A stretch of 38,556 bases of DNA from Verrucomicrobiales bacterium (GCA_028293375.1 JAQGOY010000150.1:1-38556); one strand, 5' to 3'. Shown: positions 1 through 8,536, counted from the stretch's first letter. The notes: generated by a model not told the origin, from the sequence alone. Numbers and translations: made by a program.

Positions 1-554
1 GTACCGGCAGGAACATTTTGGATCACATACCGCTTTTTGCTGTTGGTGCTGGCGAAGTAGGGAGTGGGCAACACGAGGACGATGCAGTGCATTTCTTTAT
101 GGATGGAACAAAAAACATCCACCTTTCCTGGTTTATCAAAAATCACGGACTTAGGAGTTTCGGCATTTTTATAGAGGCCAAGATCAAATTCCTTGGGTTC
201 GGAAAAGGAAAAGACATTATGAAAAATCTCGTCCTTATTGGGCCACTGGACGGTTGTTCCGACCAGAACCGGTAGGACATGGGGATTAAAAATGGCGTCC
301 TTTTGAGTGACGACTTCGACCGGTTTGGAGGGAGGGATGGGTTTTTCCTTTGGGATTTCATCGATGTAAACCACGAAGTCTTTCAGGGCCTCATAGTCCA
401 TTTTTTCAGCGAACTTGAATTTTCTGCTGTCGTATTTGCCGCCGGTTTCGTCACTGACTTCGGGTCGGCCATGGGCTGTTACGGTCCCGACAATATTGCC
501 TCCGAAACAACGCAGTCCTCCGACGCATAGTAAAAAAATAAGGAACTTTTCCAT
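1..554 (-). CDS. Cupredoxin-domain periplasmic protein, 3' end outside window
   Basis: Partial gene of 184 visible codons; the 3' end runs off the left edge. The ATG at 554 begins a short hydrophobic leader (MEKFLIFLLCVGGL), so export is likely. The body resembles small cupredoxin proteins often annotated 'methylamine utilization protein': FNPHVLPVLVGTTVQWPN near residues 89-106, then HNVFSFS with H112, FDLGLYK near 123-129, and CSIHKEM at 149-155. That supplies the type I copper set H112, C149, H152 and M155 (C-x2-H-x2-M). The last visible residues (YVIQNVPAG) resemble the start of a carboxypeptidase-regulatory-like fold. Its ATG lies one base after the porin stop codon, so the two are probably translationally coupled. 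A role in copper handling or periplasmic electron transfer is inferred; the substrate is unknown. Confidence 0.85.
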   Translation of the reverse strand, partial: MEKFLIFLLCVGGLRCFGGNIVGTVTAHGRPEVSDETGGKYDSRKFKFAEKMDYEALKDFVVYIDEIPKEKPIPPSKPVEVVTQKDAIFNPHVLPVLVGTTVQWPNKDEIFHNVFSFSEPKEFDLGLYKNAETPKSVIFDKPGKVDVFCSIHKEMHCIVLVLPTPYFASTNSKKRYVIQNVPAG

Positions 555-555
555 C

Positions 556-1893
556 TTAAAAACCTACGGCCATTTCGCCACCCATAAAGTGAGTATGGCG
601 GGACCTATCACCTGTTAGATTGCGGGCTTCGTAGCTGTATTCAGATTTCAAGAGGAGATTTTTATTCCAGTGATAACCGAGACCGAGACTCAACCTCCAA
701 ATATCTTCAGTGAGATTGGCATTATTAAAGAAATAATTACCGAAATTTCCGGTGCCAACAATGGGAACTCCGGACTTATCGGCCAATATCTGGCTAAAAC
801 GCGCTGCCCCGTAAAACCTGGTGGTGATTTTTTGCACATCTTCCACAGAATAATAAAAAGAGCCCCGGGAATTTTTCGACAAAGTGTCCGTTTCCCAGCT
901 ACGCAAATACCCTCCGGCAAGTTTCAATTGGTTGCGAGGAAACAGGAATTGCACGTCGCCCTGCACGACTTCGGCGTGGAAAGTGGTGGAGAGAGGACTG
1001 AGATTGCGAATAAAACCGCCACCGAACCAAAGCTCTGAGAGTTCGTCACCCACCACAGAAAGAGCTCCTGTGCGCATAGCGCTGGCACTCAGTTTCAACC
1101 ATTTGACGGGGTCATACCCGACTTTGACCGTGACGGATTTGTCATTTGTATAGTCATGAAGAAGCGGCTGCCCCCCATTTTGCACGGCCAGAGCGTAAGA
1201 TAATTTCCAAGCGCTGCCGTAGAGTTCCACGCCCTCATCAACTCCCCAAAAATCTGCAAGTGAATGGAGGATTAATGGATTATCAATCGCATCACGGGTC
1301 AGATATTCCTGGCCAAAAGGAATGTCAAATCGACCTACTCTGAGGTTGAGCAAATGGTCTTCACCAAAGAGGGTCAAGGGGTTTTCGAAATCAACATAGA
1401 TTTCGCCCAATTCAAACGTCTCGGTGGTGGCCTCGCGGGTCGTCAGGTTTAACTCGGTAAAAAAGTAAATATCGTCAAAGACTTTGGCATCAATGAATAA
1501 GCGGGCCTCGTCGACTCGAAATTCCGACTTAGGATAGAGGCCGCCAGGATGAGTGTAAAACAGGCCGAGCCCAGCCTCCCCGGAAAGATTAACGTGACCG
1601 TTAAAAAAACTTCGAACGCCTTGTTCGTGGGTCTCGACATCCGGGACAACGGGAGAATGGATGACCTGAACAGAATTCGAACTGGCCGAAGAGAGTTGAT
1701 CGAGACGCAGATTCATTGACTCCAGCATGGCCGCCTGTTTTTTTACCTGATCCTGGAGGGAGGAATTTTGAGAACGCAGCTCCTGCAATTCTTTACGCAA
1801 ATCAGAATCCTGGCCAAGAGCTGCCGAAGAAAACGACGACAGCGTCAAAAGCGTTAGGAACGCTGCGGATCTTTGGATGAAGAACCGAGTCAT
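556..1893 (-). CDS. Outer-membrane porin, OprP/OprO or DcaP-like, with N-terminal coiled coil
   Basis: Predicted 445-residue outer-membrane beta-barrel. I chose the ATG at 1893 over one 45 bases upstream because it begins a normal signal peptide (MTRFFIQRSAAFLTLLTLSS, ending near ALG). A heptad-rich stretch follows (about residues 29-70, RKELQELRSQNSSLQDQVKK), typical of trimeric porins of this group. The barrel contains the family-like strands FRVDEARLFIDAK, YFFTELNLT and RVGRFDIPFGQEYL, and the protein ends in phenylalanine (AVGF), the usual outer-membrane C-terminal signature. No good Shine-Dalgarno sequence is visible. The stop is followed after one base by the cupredoxin gene, so the pair probably forms a uptake/periplasmic unit. 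The substrate (phosphate, dicarboxylate or other anion) cannot be read from the sequence. Confidence 0.85.
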   Translation of the reverse strand: MTRFFIQRSAAFLTLLTLSSFSSAALGQDSDLRKELQELRSQNSSLQDQVKKQAAMLESMNLRLDQLSSASSNSVQVIHSPVVPDVETHEQGVRSFFNGHVNLSGEAGLGLFYTHPGGLYPKSEFRVDEARLFIDAKVFDDIYFFTELNLTTREATTETFELGEIYVDFENPLTLFGEDHLLNLRVGRFDIPFGQEYLTRDAIDNPLILHSLADFWGVDEGVELYGSAWKLSYALAVQNGGQPLLHDYTNDKSVTVKVGYDPVKWLKLSASAMRTGALSVVGDELSELWFGGGFIRNLSPLSTTFHAEVVQGDVQFLFPRNQLKLAGGYLRSWETDTLSKNSRGSFYYSVEDVQKITTRFYGAARFSQILADKSGVPIVGTGNFGNYFFNNANLTEDIWRLSLGLGYHWNKNLLLKSEYSYEARNLTGDRSRHTHFMGGEMAVGF

Positions 1894-1980
1894 TATCGCA
1901 ACACAATGGGGGATAAGAACCTGGATAGGCAAGCTCACTTTGGACGAGAAAGAGGTGATGGTCTGCTTCCCCGGAAGCGA

Positions 1981-2556
1981 TTATTCCTTCACTACTTTCT
2001 CAATTCGTTGATCAGGGATGAGCCACATGAGGGCGACGAATACATAAATGCAGCCTGCGATCCAAGGGCGATAAAACGAAGCAGCGATAGCTACGAGATA
2101 TAACAGTGGTGAGAGTTTGCCTTTGTAATCGAGCCCGATGGCGAGGGCGAGTTTTGAGTCACACCCCTGGTCAGCGACGACAATGCTTTGCAGAAAATAG
2201 TAGGCTATGGCTGCCATGAGCAGGACGACGCCATAGAGGGCGGTGGGCGGACCCTTGAAATGGTTTTCACCCATCCATGCAGTGGCAAAGGGAAAGAGCG
2301 AGAGCCAGAAAAGGAGGTGAAGGTTGGCCCACATGACGGCGCCCTTTACTTTGATTAAGGCCTTGAGAAGGTGGTGATGATTATTCCAATAAATTCCGAC
2401 ATAAATGAAGCTCAGGACGTAACTGAGAAAAACGGGCAGAAGAGGCCTCAAAGCCGAGAAGTCCTCGCCATGGGGAACTTTCAGTTCCAGCACCATGATG
2501 GTGATGATGATGGCTATGACTCCATCACTAAAAGCTTCCAGCCTGTTCTTTTCCAT
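1981..2556 (-). CDS. TMEM175-family (DUF1211) potassium channel
   Basis: A 191-residue integral membrane protein with about six hydrophobic segments. The start at 2556 puts the family hallmark at once: MEKNRLEAFSDGVIAI, with F9-S10-D11 in the first helix. Bacterial members of this family carry one six-helix repeat per chain and assemble as tetrameric K+ channels; the FSD motif is conserved across the family. An open frame extends 40 codons further upstream, but that part is not membrane-like and has no family similarity, so I excluded it. The C-terminus is short and charged (RIEKVVKE). It lies 87 bases upstream of the porin start and 196 bases downstream of aarF on the same strand, with no clear operon link. 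Family is fairly sure; ion selectivity is inferred. Confidence 0.88.
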   Translation of the reverse strand: MEKNRLEAFSDGVIAIIITIMVLELKVPHGEDFSALRPLLPVFLSYVLSFIYVGIYWNNHHHLLKALIKVKGAVMWANLHLLFWLSLFPFATAWMGENHFKGPPTALYGVVLLMAAIAYYFLQSIVVADQGCDSKLALAIGLDYKGKLSPLLYLVAIAASFYRPWIAGCIYVFVALMWLIPDQRIEKVVKE

Positions 2557-2752
2557 GTGGAAAGGGTTGCTGAAACCGGCGACATTGGCAACCGAGTTGC
2601 GAATAGCCGACCAGAGCGGGCTTCTGCAAGCGACAATGGTTGAGGCCTGTCCCCCACCCTGGTTGCCGATGGCCAAAGGTGGGTCAGATTCACGTGTGAC
2701 TTTTCAGCATGCCGCCGGGCAAACCGGGTGCTTCCAGAAATGTTAGCTATGA

Positions 2753-4069
2753 TCATTTGTTAGTTATAACGGGAATATATTCCCTGGCAATTTTGGTGGA
2801 AGGCAATTGCGCTTTCAAGATGTGAAGGAGATTGCACATGCCCGATTCAGTGCGCGAGAGGAAGAGGAAATCGGCCGAAAGGAATTTATTTTTAATGAGT
2901 GTCCTGGCCAGTTCGGTCAGAGAGTCCATGAATTTCGGATCGCCCACATCGAGCAAAGGAGGGTTTGGGGTTAATGGATGGAATTTGTCGTAAAAGCCGG
3001 CGATCTCCTTCATGACTCGTCGAACGTGAGCATCCTTTACAGCGGCTTTCCGTCCAAAGACAGTGTGAACAACCTCTGCGTAGAGATCGTCGTCGTGGAG
3101 CCATTCGCGGGACCAAAACAGGCCGTAGCAACGGATTGCCTCAGGTTTGAGATACTTAACGCAGCCAAAATCAACCAGCCCAATCGTTCCGTCCAAATTA
3201 AACAGATAATTTCCGGGATGAGGGTCTGCGTGGAGTGCTTTGACGTGGAAGAGTTGAAAGAAGAAGAGGCGCATGAGAGAGGCGCCAACACGATTGCGAA
3301 GTTCCTGGGAAGGTTTCGTGGCGAGGAACTCATCCAGGCGCATTCCCGGGACGCGAGACATGGTCAATACCTGGCCGTTGCTGAGAGAGCGATAAACTTT
3401 GGGTGTGCGCATGAAGTCAAGCGGTTGGAGCGCCTTTTGGAAGTACTCGATGTTTTTGGCTTCAAGGAGATAATCAGTTTCTTCCAATATTCCCCGCTGG
3501 GCTTCCTGAACAATCGAGTCCTTTAAGAAGCCGGTCAGGCGTGCGGCAAAGCCAGCGGTCTTTAAGAGGGTGAAATCGCTTTCGATTGCTTCTCGTATAG
3601 CGGGGTACTGAATCTTGACGACTACTTCGTCACCTCCGGGAGTCACCGCCCAGTGGACCTGACCGAGAGAAGCTGCTGCAAAAGGTTTTGGTTCAAAGGA
3701 ACGATAAACCTCTTCCGGATACTTTCCGAATGCGCTCTTAAACTGGGCGCGCATAAGGGATGGATGCATGGGAGGGGCCTGCATTTGCAGAGCGGACAAT
3801 TGTTCGATCCATTCGGGTCCAAGGGCATGAGTCTGCATGCTGAGTGCCTGGCCGACTTTCATGATAGGACCGCGCAGGTTCTGAAGTTCTTCGCGGACAC
3901 TGGTTGCCTGTTTGTTGTTCAGGGACTGTCGTCTGCTCTTTTGTTTCTCATCACTCAGAAAGGGCCGCTGGAGTTGATAGGCGAGATAACTTCCGGCAAG
4001 ACCGGCTCCGAGTTGAGCCAGACGGGCTCCGCGGGCAAAGGATTTGTTTTTGTTGTTCACCACTCCCAT
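2753..4069 (-). CDS. ABC1/AarF/UbiB-family atypical kinase-like protein
   Basis: A 438-residue ABC1/ADCK/UbiB-family protein. Motifs in order: KxGQ at K71-Q74 in the N-terminal extension; the alanine-rich loop AAASLGQVH at 131-139, which replaces the glycine-rich loop of normal kinases; VVVKIQYP with lysine 152; the ExD motif E197-T-D199; the catalytic-loop equivalent HADPHPGN (D282, N287); and the metal-binding D300-F-G. The family set is therefore intact. Relatives act in isoprenoid quinone synthesis or lipid handling and are ATPases rather than protein kinases. There is no transmembrane hairpin at the C-terminus as in UbiB. The start overlaps the end of the upstream TetR gene by 13 bases and has GGAAGG just before the ATG, so it is co-translated with, and probably controlled by, that repressor. 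Confidence 0.93.
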   Translation of the reverse strand: MGVVNNKNKSFARGARLAQLGAGLAGSYLAYQLQRPFLSDEKQKSRRQSLNNKQATSVREELQNLRGPIMKVGQALSMQTHALGPEWIEQLSALQMQAPPMHPSLMRAQFKSAFGKYPEEVYRSFEPKPFAAASLGQVHWAVTPGGDEVVVKIQYPAIREAIESDFTLLKTAGFAARLTGFLKDSIVQEAQRGILEETDYLLEAKNIEYFQKALQPLDFMRTPKVYRSLSNGQVLTMSRVPGMRLDEFLATKPSQELRNRVGASLMRLFFFQLFHVKALHADPHPGNYLFNLDGTIGLVDFGCVKYLKPEAIRCYGLFWSREWLHDDDLYAEVVHTVFGRKAAVKDAHVRRVMKEIAGFYDKFHPLTPNPPLLDVGDPKFMDSLTELARTLIKNKFLSADFLFLSRTESGMCNLLHILKAQLPSTKIAREYIPVITNK

Positions 4070-4737
4070 CCTTCCTTTTTGACGAATCGCGTGCCCATCT
4101 GGAGACAGCGATCAAGGATAGCCAAAGTTTTTTGCTTTCCATTGCTGGGGTCATGCAGCCAGTGGGTGACGATGCCTATGTAGAAAAGGCCAACAGCATA
4201 AGCCCCAAGATCGCCCAGGGGTGGAATTTCCTTCTCCTCCTCGGCTTCGGAGAGAACCTCCTTAATGAACTTCAAATATTTAATGCGGAACTCCTGAGAT
4301 TCCAGACTGAGGGGGCTGAGTTTGGAGCGAGGCTGGAGGGATCGGAAAAAGACGGCTCCGATAAAATCCTCACAGGGTTCAAGATATTCCAACTGCCGAT
4401 GAATGATTGCGAAAAGTTTTTCTGCGAGAGGAGCGCGCTGAAGATCTTTCTCCCCGCGAAACCACTCGATGAGAGAATCGGTTTCCTTTTGGAAGAAAAA
4501 AAGGGCGAGATCTTCCTTGGTCTTGAAATAATTAAAGAGGGTGCCTTCGGCAATTCCTGCCTGCCTGGAAATTTGTTTGGTGGTGGTGCCATCGAGTCCA
4601 TGTTTTTGGAAGAGTTTCATGGCGACGTCGAGGATGCGCTCTTTGGTGCGCTCCTTGTTCTCATCGCGCTTTCCGGGCTTCGGCGCTTTGTTTGTGCGGG
4701 GTTTGGGTTCCTTCCTGGAGCGGGGTTTTTCTTTCAT
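4057..4737 (-). CDS. TetR/AcrR-family transcriptional repressor
   Basis: A 226-residue regulator. A lysine/proline-rich basic tail (about residues 1-27) precedes a canonical TetR DNA-binding domain: ERILDVAMKLFQKHG, then TTTKQISRQAGIAEGTLFNYFKTKEDL-like helix-turn-helix residues up to about 80. The C-terminal two-thirds is helical and divergent, as expected for the ligand-binding and dimer domain. It is the first gene of an operon with the AarF/UbiB-like gene, which starts inside its last codons. Two 14-bp dyads lie upstream, one directly before the start codon and one just beyond the likely -35 box, which fits autorepression of the operon. The ligand is unknown; a lipid or quinone-related molecule would suit the partner gene, but this is inference. 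Confidence 0.93.
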   Translation of the reverse strand: MKEKPRSRKEPKPRTNKAPKPGKRDENKERTKERILDVAMKLFQKHGLDGTTTKQISRQAGIAEGTLFNYFKTKEDLALFFFQKETDSLIEWFRGEKDLQRAPLAEKLFAIIHRQLEYLEPCEDFIGAVFFRSLQPRSKLSPLSLESQEFRIKYLKFIKEVLSEAEEEKEIPPLGDLGAYAVGLFYIGIVTHWLHDPSNGKQKTLAILDRCLQMGTRFVKKEGWEW

Positions 4738-4739
4738 AA

Positions 4740-4753
4740 ATGAGTATGCTCAT
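4740..4753. promoter_or_regulatory. TetR operator 1 (proximal dyad)
   Basis: Sequence ATGAGTATGCTCAT, with arms ATGAG/CTCAT. It ends three bases before the tetR start codon and begins one base after a plausible minus-strand -10 (TAAAAA, 4755-4760), so it would cover the transcription start. The same dyad recurs at 4791-4804 with the same flank (AATGAGT...CTCATCTTTT). Confidence 0.75.
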
Positions 4754-4754
4754 C

Positions 4755-4782
4755 TTTTTAAGCTCAAAATGAAATTAGTCAA
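4755..4782 (-). promoter_or_regulatory. Candidate promoter for tetR-aarF operon
   Basis: On the minus strand, TTGACT (4777-4782) is followed after 16 bases by TAAAAA (4755-4760). It sits between the two TetR dyads, which is the reason to believe it. The -10 match is only moderate. Confidence 0.45.
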
Positions 4783-4790
4783 ATTAAAAA

Positions 4791-4804
4791 ATGAGTTCAC
4801 TCAT
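4791..4804. promoter_or_regulatory. TetR operator 2 (distal dyad)
   Basis: Sequence ATGAGTTCACTCAT, with arms ATGAGT/ACTCAT around TC. It is a second copy of the proximal dyad, 51 bp centre to centre (about five helical turns), lying just upstream of the candidate -35. The shared flanking CTCATCTTTT makes a chance match unlikely. Confidence 0.75.
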
Positions 4805-5022
4805 CTTTTAAGAATTCAAGTTATGTTTTTGAAGGATAGCTTTTCATTGTCGAAATTGTAGCGCGCAATGAAGCGCATCCAGCACTTGGATAGAAAACAA
4901 ACAGGAAATGTGCGGCGCATTGGCAGTTACAGCTGGAATGAGAGGAGTATTGGTCTTGACCGGGTTGGAGAAAGGCGTATGACGGTATAAGACCAATAAA
5001 CAGAACCCGAGGATTTCCTCTT

Positions 5023-6588
5023 ATGATCAAGCATCCTTCCACCCGTAGAGAATTCTTCGCCGACGTGGGGCGAGGAGTACTAGTGGCAACGCTCGGCACT
5101 ACGCTAGCGTCCGACCTCGGAATACCCACGGCTTTTGCGGAAGAAACAGCGCAAGCGCTGCATTTTGGCGAATTGGAACCTCTGGTTTGTCTGATGCAGG
5201 AGACGCCAGCGAAACAGTTGTTACCAAAATTGGTGGAACAACTGCGGTCAGGCAAAACTTTGGACCAGTTAGTTTCCGCAGCCGCGCTGGCCAATGCCCG
5301 TACATTTGGCGGGGAGGATTACATTGGATTCCACACCATGATGGCGATGACTCCAGCATTGCGAATGTCTCGTGAGTTGCCGAAGGAATCGCAAGCGCTA
5401 CCAGTTTTCAAAGTTTTATATCGCAATACTGCACGCATCCAGGAACGGGGGGGACGCTCGCAAGAAACGCTGCAGGTGGTGCAACCTTCGAAGCTTCCAG
5501 CGGATCGCGATCCTGGAGAATACATCCGGTCCCTGGTGCGCGGCAAAGATATCAAGAGAGCAGAACAAGCGCTTGCGACCATAGCGAACCATTCACCTGA
5601 GGATGCATTCAACTCGATCCTTTGCGCGGTCCAGGACGACGCCGAGGTGCATCGAGTAGTGATGCCATATCGGGCCTGGGATTTAGTGGGGGTGATAGGA
5701 AAAGAACAAGCGCATACCCTGCTTCGTCAGTCTGTTCATTATTGTGCTCGTGCTGAGAATAGCACGAGAGCAACGGCACTGGATTCGCCACGCAGCATGC
5801 TACCAAAACTTCTGGAACAATATAAACTGCTAAGTGCAACGCCGGGAAACCGAACAGCGGATGCAGCGTGGATAGACCAACTCAGCCAGACCATATTTAA
5901 ATCCACCCCAGAACATGCTGCAGAAGCAGTAGCTGCGGCGCTTGCGGAAGGATTCTCAGTCAAGAATATTGGGGAAGCTCTTTCACTCGCGGCCAACCAA
6001 TTGATCCTGCGAGACAACGGACGGACTCCCAGGGACGAAGTCGTCGGCAAACCTCCGGGTAGCGTCCATGGGGATTCGATCGGCGTGCATGCGAGCGACT
6101 CGGCGAATGCATGGCGAAACATGTCCCTGGAAAGCAATCCCCGGAACAGTTTCTCCTGCCTGATAGTGGGCGCCTTCCAAATGGCATCCGACCGGGTCAA
6201 TCGAGGCGGGGACTTCCTGAATTGGGAACCGTTGCCGGTGCAAAGGCATTTGAGCGAAGTGAGGACGACTGATGCCACGGAGCTATTGCGGGAGGCGGAA
6301 GAGGCGATCCGTGGAAACCTTCAAGGAAAAGCGACGGCGATCATTCATAAATATGGATTGGAAGGACACGATGCGAGACCGGTATTCGATCTCATGTTGA
6401 AATATGCAATCAGTGAAGATGGAGCGTTACACGCAGAGAAGTTTTACCGGACAGTCTCGGAAGAATATGCGGCTGCGAACCCGGCATTCCGCTGGCGCTA
6501 CCTGGTCGCGTTAGCACGGGTTACCGCGAGTGAGTATGGACGGCCTGCAGCGGGGGTTGCGGAAGCACGAGAACTATTGAAGGTTTGA
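5023..6588 (+). CDS. Tat-exported all-helical protein of unknown function
   Basis: A 521-residue protein that I do not recognise with confidence. The N-terminus is a twin-arginine signal: TRREFF with R8-R9, then VGRGVLVATLGTTLASDLG and a cleavage-like AFA. Tat export suggests that it folds, or binds a cofactor, before leaving the cytoplasm. The mature part is almost entirely helix-like, rich in alanine and leucine, with histidine-bearing segments (DYIGFHTMMAMTPALR near residues 100-115; SVHGDSIGVHASDSANAWR near 340-360) that could hold a metal or heme. It has some feel of questin-oxidase-like helical repeat proteins, but that is a guess. The gene stands alone, divergent from the tetR operon, with GAGGA nine bases before the ATG and a strong hairpin after the stop. 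Confidence 0.8.
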   Translation: MIKHPSTRREFFADVGRGVLVATLGTTLASDLGIPTAFAEETAQALHFGELEPLVCLMQETPAKQLLPKLVEQLRSGKTLDQLVSAAALANARTFGGEDYIGFHTMMAMTPALRMSRELPKESQALPVFKVLYRNTARIQERGGRSQETLQVVQPSKLPADRDPGEYIRSLVRGKDIKRAEQALATIANHSPEDAFNSILCAVQDDAEVHRVVMPYRAWDLVGVIGKEQAHTLLRQSVHYCARAENSTRATALDSPRSMLPKLLEQYKLLSATPGNRTADAAWIDQLSQTIFKSTPEHAAEAVAAALAEGFSVKNIGEALSLAANQLILRDNGRTPRDEVVGKPPGSVHGDSIGVHASDSANAWRNMSLESNPRNSFSCLIVGAFQMASDRVNRGGDFLNWEPLPVQRHLSEVRTTDATELLREAEEAIRGNLQGKATAIIHKYGLEGHDARPVFDLMLKYAISEDGALHAEKFYRTVSEEYAAANPAFRWRYLVALARVTASEYGRPAAGVAEARELLKV

Positions 6589-6629
6589 TATCGAACGCGA
6601 TTTTGGCTGGTCAATAGAGTTTAATAAGT

Positions 6630-6662
6630 AAAGCGCAACATTTTTTGGAATGTTGCGCTTTT
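6630..6662. terminator. Bidirectional hairpin terminator
   Basis: A perfect 13-bp stem, AAAGCGCAACATT pairing with AATGTTGCGCTTT, around the loop TTTTGG. It lies between two convergent genes (ends at 6588 and 6716). The arm ends give a short T run on both strands, so it may serve both. Confidence 0.8.
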
Positions 6663-6715
6663 AGTTTCGACTTGCTGCGGATCGTCGACCGGCGCAAGAG
6701 GCAGAGTATAGCTCG

Positions 6716-7927
6716 TTATTTGGAGGCTTTGCCTTCTTTTGGGTAACCTTGCCAGAGCCATTCAAGGGCTTCGGGGAGGGTTTGATTTCTTACTTTTCCA
6801 TCCACGTGACCTGCATCCAAAGCGAAGAGATATTGATAATGGTACCCTTTTGCTCTCAGCACGGTGGCCATGCGATTATTGGCCTCGACCCAATCGTGCA
6901 TTCCGTCGCGCATGATATTAGGATTGTAGAGGTCGCGGTCGCCTACTTCCATCCAGAGTCGGATGGGTTTGACAGGGCTTTGGGGAATCAATTTATCATG
7001 AAAGTCCCAGGCTCCACCGGAAGTTTCTGGATTGAAAGGCCACTGTTGGTTCACGTAAGTGCCGGAGTAAGTAATGACGCGGTGATACCATTCTGGATGG
7101 TACCAGGCCATGATGAGAGCAGCGGAACCGCCGGAGCTGTTACCCATGGTGGAACGACCTTCGGGGTCTTTGGTCAGCTTTACGTTATAATTTTTTTCAA
7201 CAAGGGGGAGGACTTCGGCTTCAATGAATTCAGCAAATTTTCCGGACATGGTATCGTACTCGAGACCACGCTGATGTCCCTGAGCGTCGCCTCCGCCATT
7301 GGCAATCATGATGGTGATCAGTGCGGGGATGCGATGCTGGGCAATCATGTTATCCAGAAGGTGGGCCATGTTCGTGTCGGGACGACCCATGGGCGGACCA
7401 TCATGAGTGACCATGAATGGGGCGGCAGTGCCGGCCACATATTGACTGGGAATGTAGACGGTGATGGCGCGCTTGTAAGGATTAGGAAATGTTTCAACGA
7501 TGACTGTTTTTGGGTTGTTGGGATCCAACGTTCCAAAGGGAACATGCCGGGCGATGCCGGGATAAAATTTGCTATCGGCCGAATCCATCACAAATTGTTC
7601 GACTTTGCCCTGTGGGACGCCTGGAACGACGGTCCACTCCGGCGCTTTGACGTAATTGGAGCCAACGAGGAAGTTGCCGTCGATGGTGGGAGGGGGATTG
7701 GCTCCAGGAGCAGCTACGGTTGGATTAGCGGCGGCATCGGCCGGAGAGGGAGATTTCTTCAAGGCCGCTTTGGCGAGTGCGTCGGCATTGGGGCCGGCAG
7801 CGACCAGGGCGGGGGTGCCAGGGTCTGTGGGGAGACGAGTGCGGGGAGCAGCCCGCTGGGCTTGAAGGGTTTGAGGCAAAACGCCCAGCAAAAGAGCGAT
7901 ACCAACGGATAGGACGGGTTTATTCAT
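6716..7927 (-). CDS. Secreted esterase of the putative-esterase (esterase D / feruloyl-esterase-like) family
   Basis: A 403-residue alpha/beta hydrolase. It has a signal peptide (MNKPVLSVGIALLLGVLPQT, cleavage near AQA) and a low-complexity Ala/Pro linker to about residue 80. The esterase domain follows: RAITVYIPSQY near 153-163, a glycine-rich IANGGGDAQGHQRGLEYD near 208-225, the nucleophile elbow GNSSG with S264, an acidic GDRD with D330 or D332, and H374 in DAGHVDG. This is the usual layout of the family that includes feruloyl and acetyl-xylan esterases and enterochelin esterase. Secretion and its neighbours (MFS stump, GH76 glycosidase on the same strand) suggest removal of acyl groups from polysaccharide. 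The exact ester is unknown. Confidence 0.9.
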   Translation of the reverse strand: MNKPVLSVGIALLLGVLPQTLQAQRAAPRTRLPTDPGTPALVAAGPNADALAKAALKKSPSPADAAANPTVAAPGANPPPTIDGNFLVGSNYVKAPEWTVVPGVPQGKVEQFVMDSADSKFYPGIARHVPFGTLDPNNPKTVIVETFPNPYKRAITVYIPSQYVAGTAAPFMVTHDGPPMGRPDTNMAHLLDNMIAQHRIPALITIMIANGGGDAQGHQRGLEYDTMSGKFAEFIEAEVLPLVEKNYNVKLTKDPEGRSTMGNSSGGSAALIMAWYHPEWYHRVITYSGTYVNQQWPFNPETSGGAWDFHDKLIPQSPVKPIRLWMEVGDRDLYNPNIMRDGMHDWVEANNRMATVLRAKGYHYQYLFALDAGHVDGKVRNQTLPEALEWLWQGYPKEGKASK

Positions 7928-8074
7928 GCGAGTAAAAGTGAGACTGACCGGGGATTTCGGATATTCACGAAAATAATGATTTTCACGGGTGAAGGAAAAA
8001 TGGTTGCAGGGGGAGGGGTGCGGGTCAAGAGGGGAATTTGAGGAGAGAGATGGAGGGATGTGGGAAGAAGCAGG

Positions 8075-8398
8075 TCATTTAGTTAGTCTTTCGAGTTTTG
8101 CCATTTCCATCTTGGGGACGAGGAGATGAATGACAATTATGGCGATGAGATAAGTGGAACCTGCGCAGAAGAACGGAATAGTATAGTTATGGAAAGTCTC
8201 GACGGAGTATCCCACCAATATTTGAAACAGAGAGGCACCGAAATATCCGCACATGCCACCGAATCCGGCAACCGAGGCGACAGCCTGTCTGGGGAACATA
8301 TCGCTGACGAGGGTGAATAGATTGGAACTGAACCCCTGGTGGGCGGCAGTGACTAATCCCAGAAGCAAGACGGCAGGCCACATGCCTGAGATTTGCAT
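8075..8398 (-). pseudogene. C-terminal stump of an MFS hexuronate-type transporter
   Basis: The frame encodes 107 residues that look like the last three or four helices of a hexuronate/galactarate-type MFS permease: AVLLLGLVTAAHQGFSSNLF, LVSDMFPRQAVASVAGFGGM, then two hydrophobic helices and a charged tail. Normal members have about 400-430 residues. The same frame stays open upstream to about 8518; it reads WSISAR, reminiscent of the usual loop before the last helices, then unconvincing residues, then a stop. The first 300 residues are absent and their place is taken by the GH76 gene. It is best read as a deletion remnant, though a short expressed protein is possible. It hints that the esterase/GH76 cluster once had its own sugar-acid permease. 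Confidence 0.78.
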
Positions 8399-8536
8399 TG
8401 GATCGGTATGATTTTGGAGGGGAATCCGATGCCTCCAAACGAAAGCAAGGAGCGGCGGCCACGAGAGTGGCCGGGCTTCCCTTGAACATAATCCAAATGT
8501 CCTGGCGCTAATTGACCATTAAATCAGATACTTGAG

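Noticed and set aside
3904-4743. Plus-strand open frame of 279 codons
   Set aside because: Antisense to tetR and the start of aarF; no domain or start signal.
5009-5020. GAGGATTTCCTC as an RBS-masking hairpin before the Tat protein
   Set aside because: The stem is only four or five base pairs with a tiny loop; too weak to claim regulation.
6749-7912. Long plus-strand open frame of 387 codons
   Set aside because: It is antisense to the esterase gene, which has a signal peptide and full catalytic motifs; the plus-strand product has no recognisable domain.
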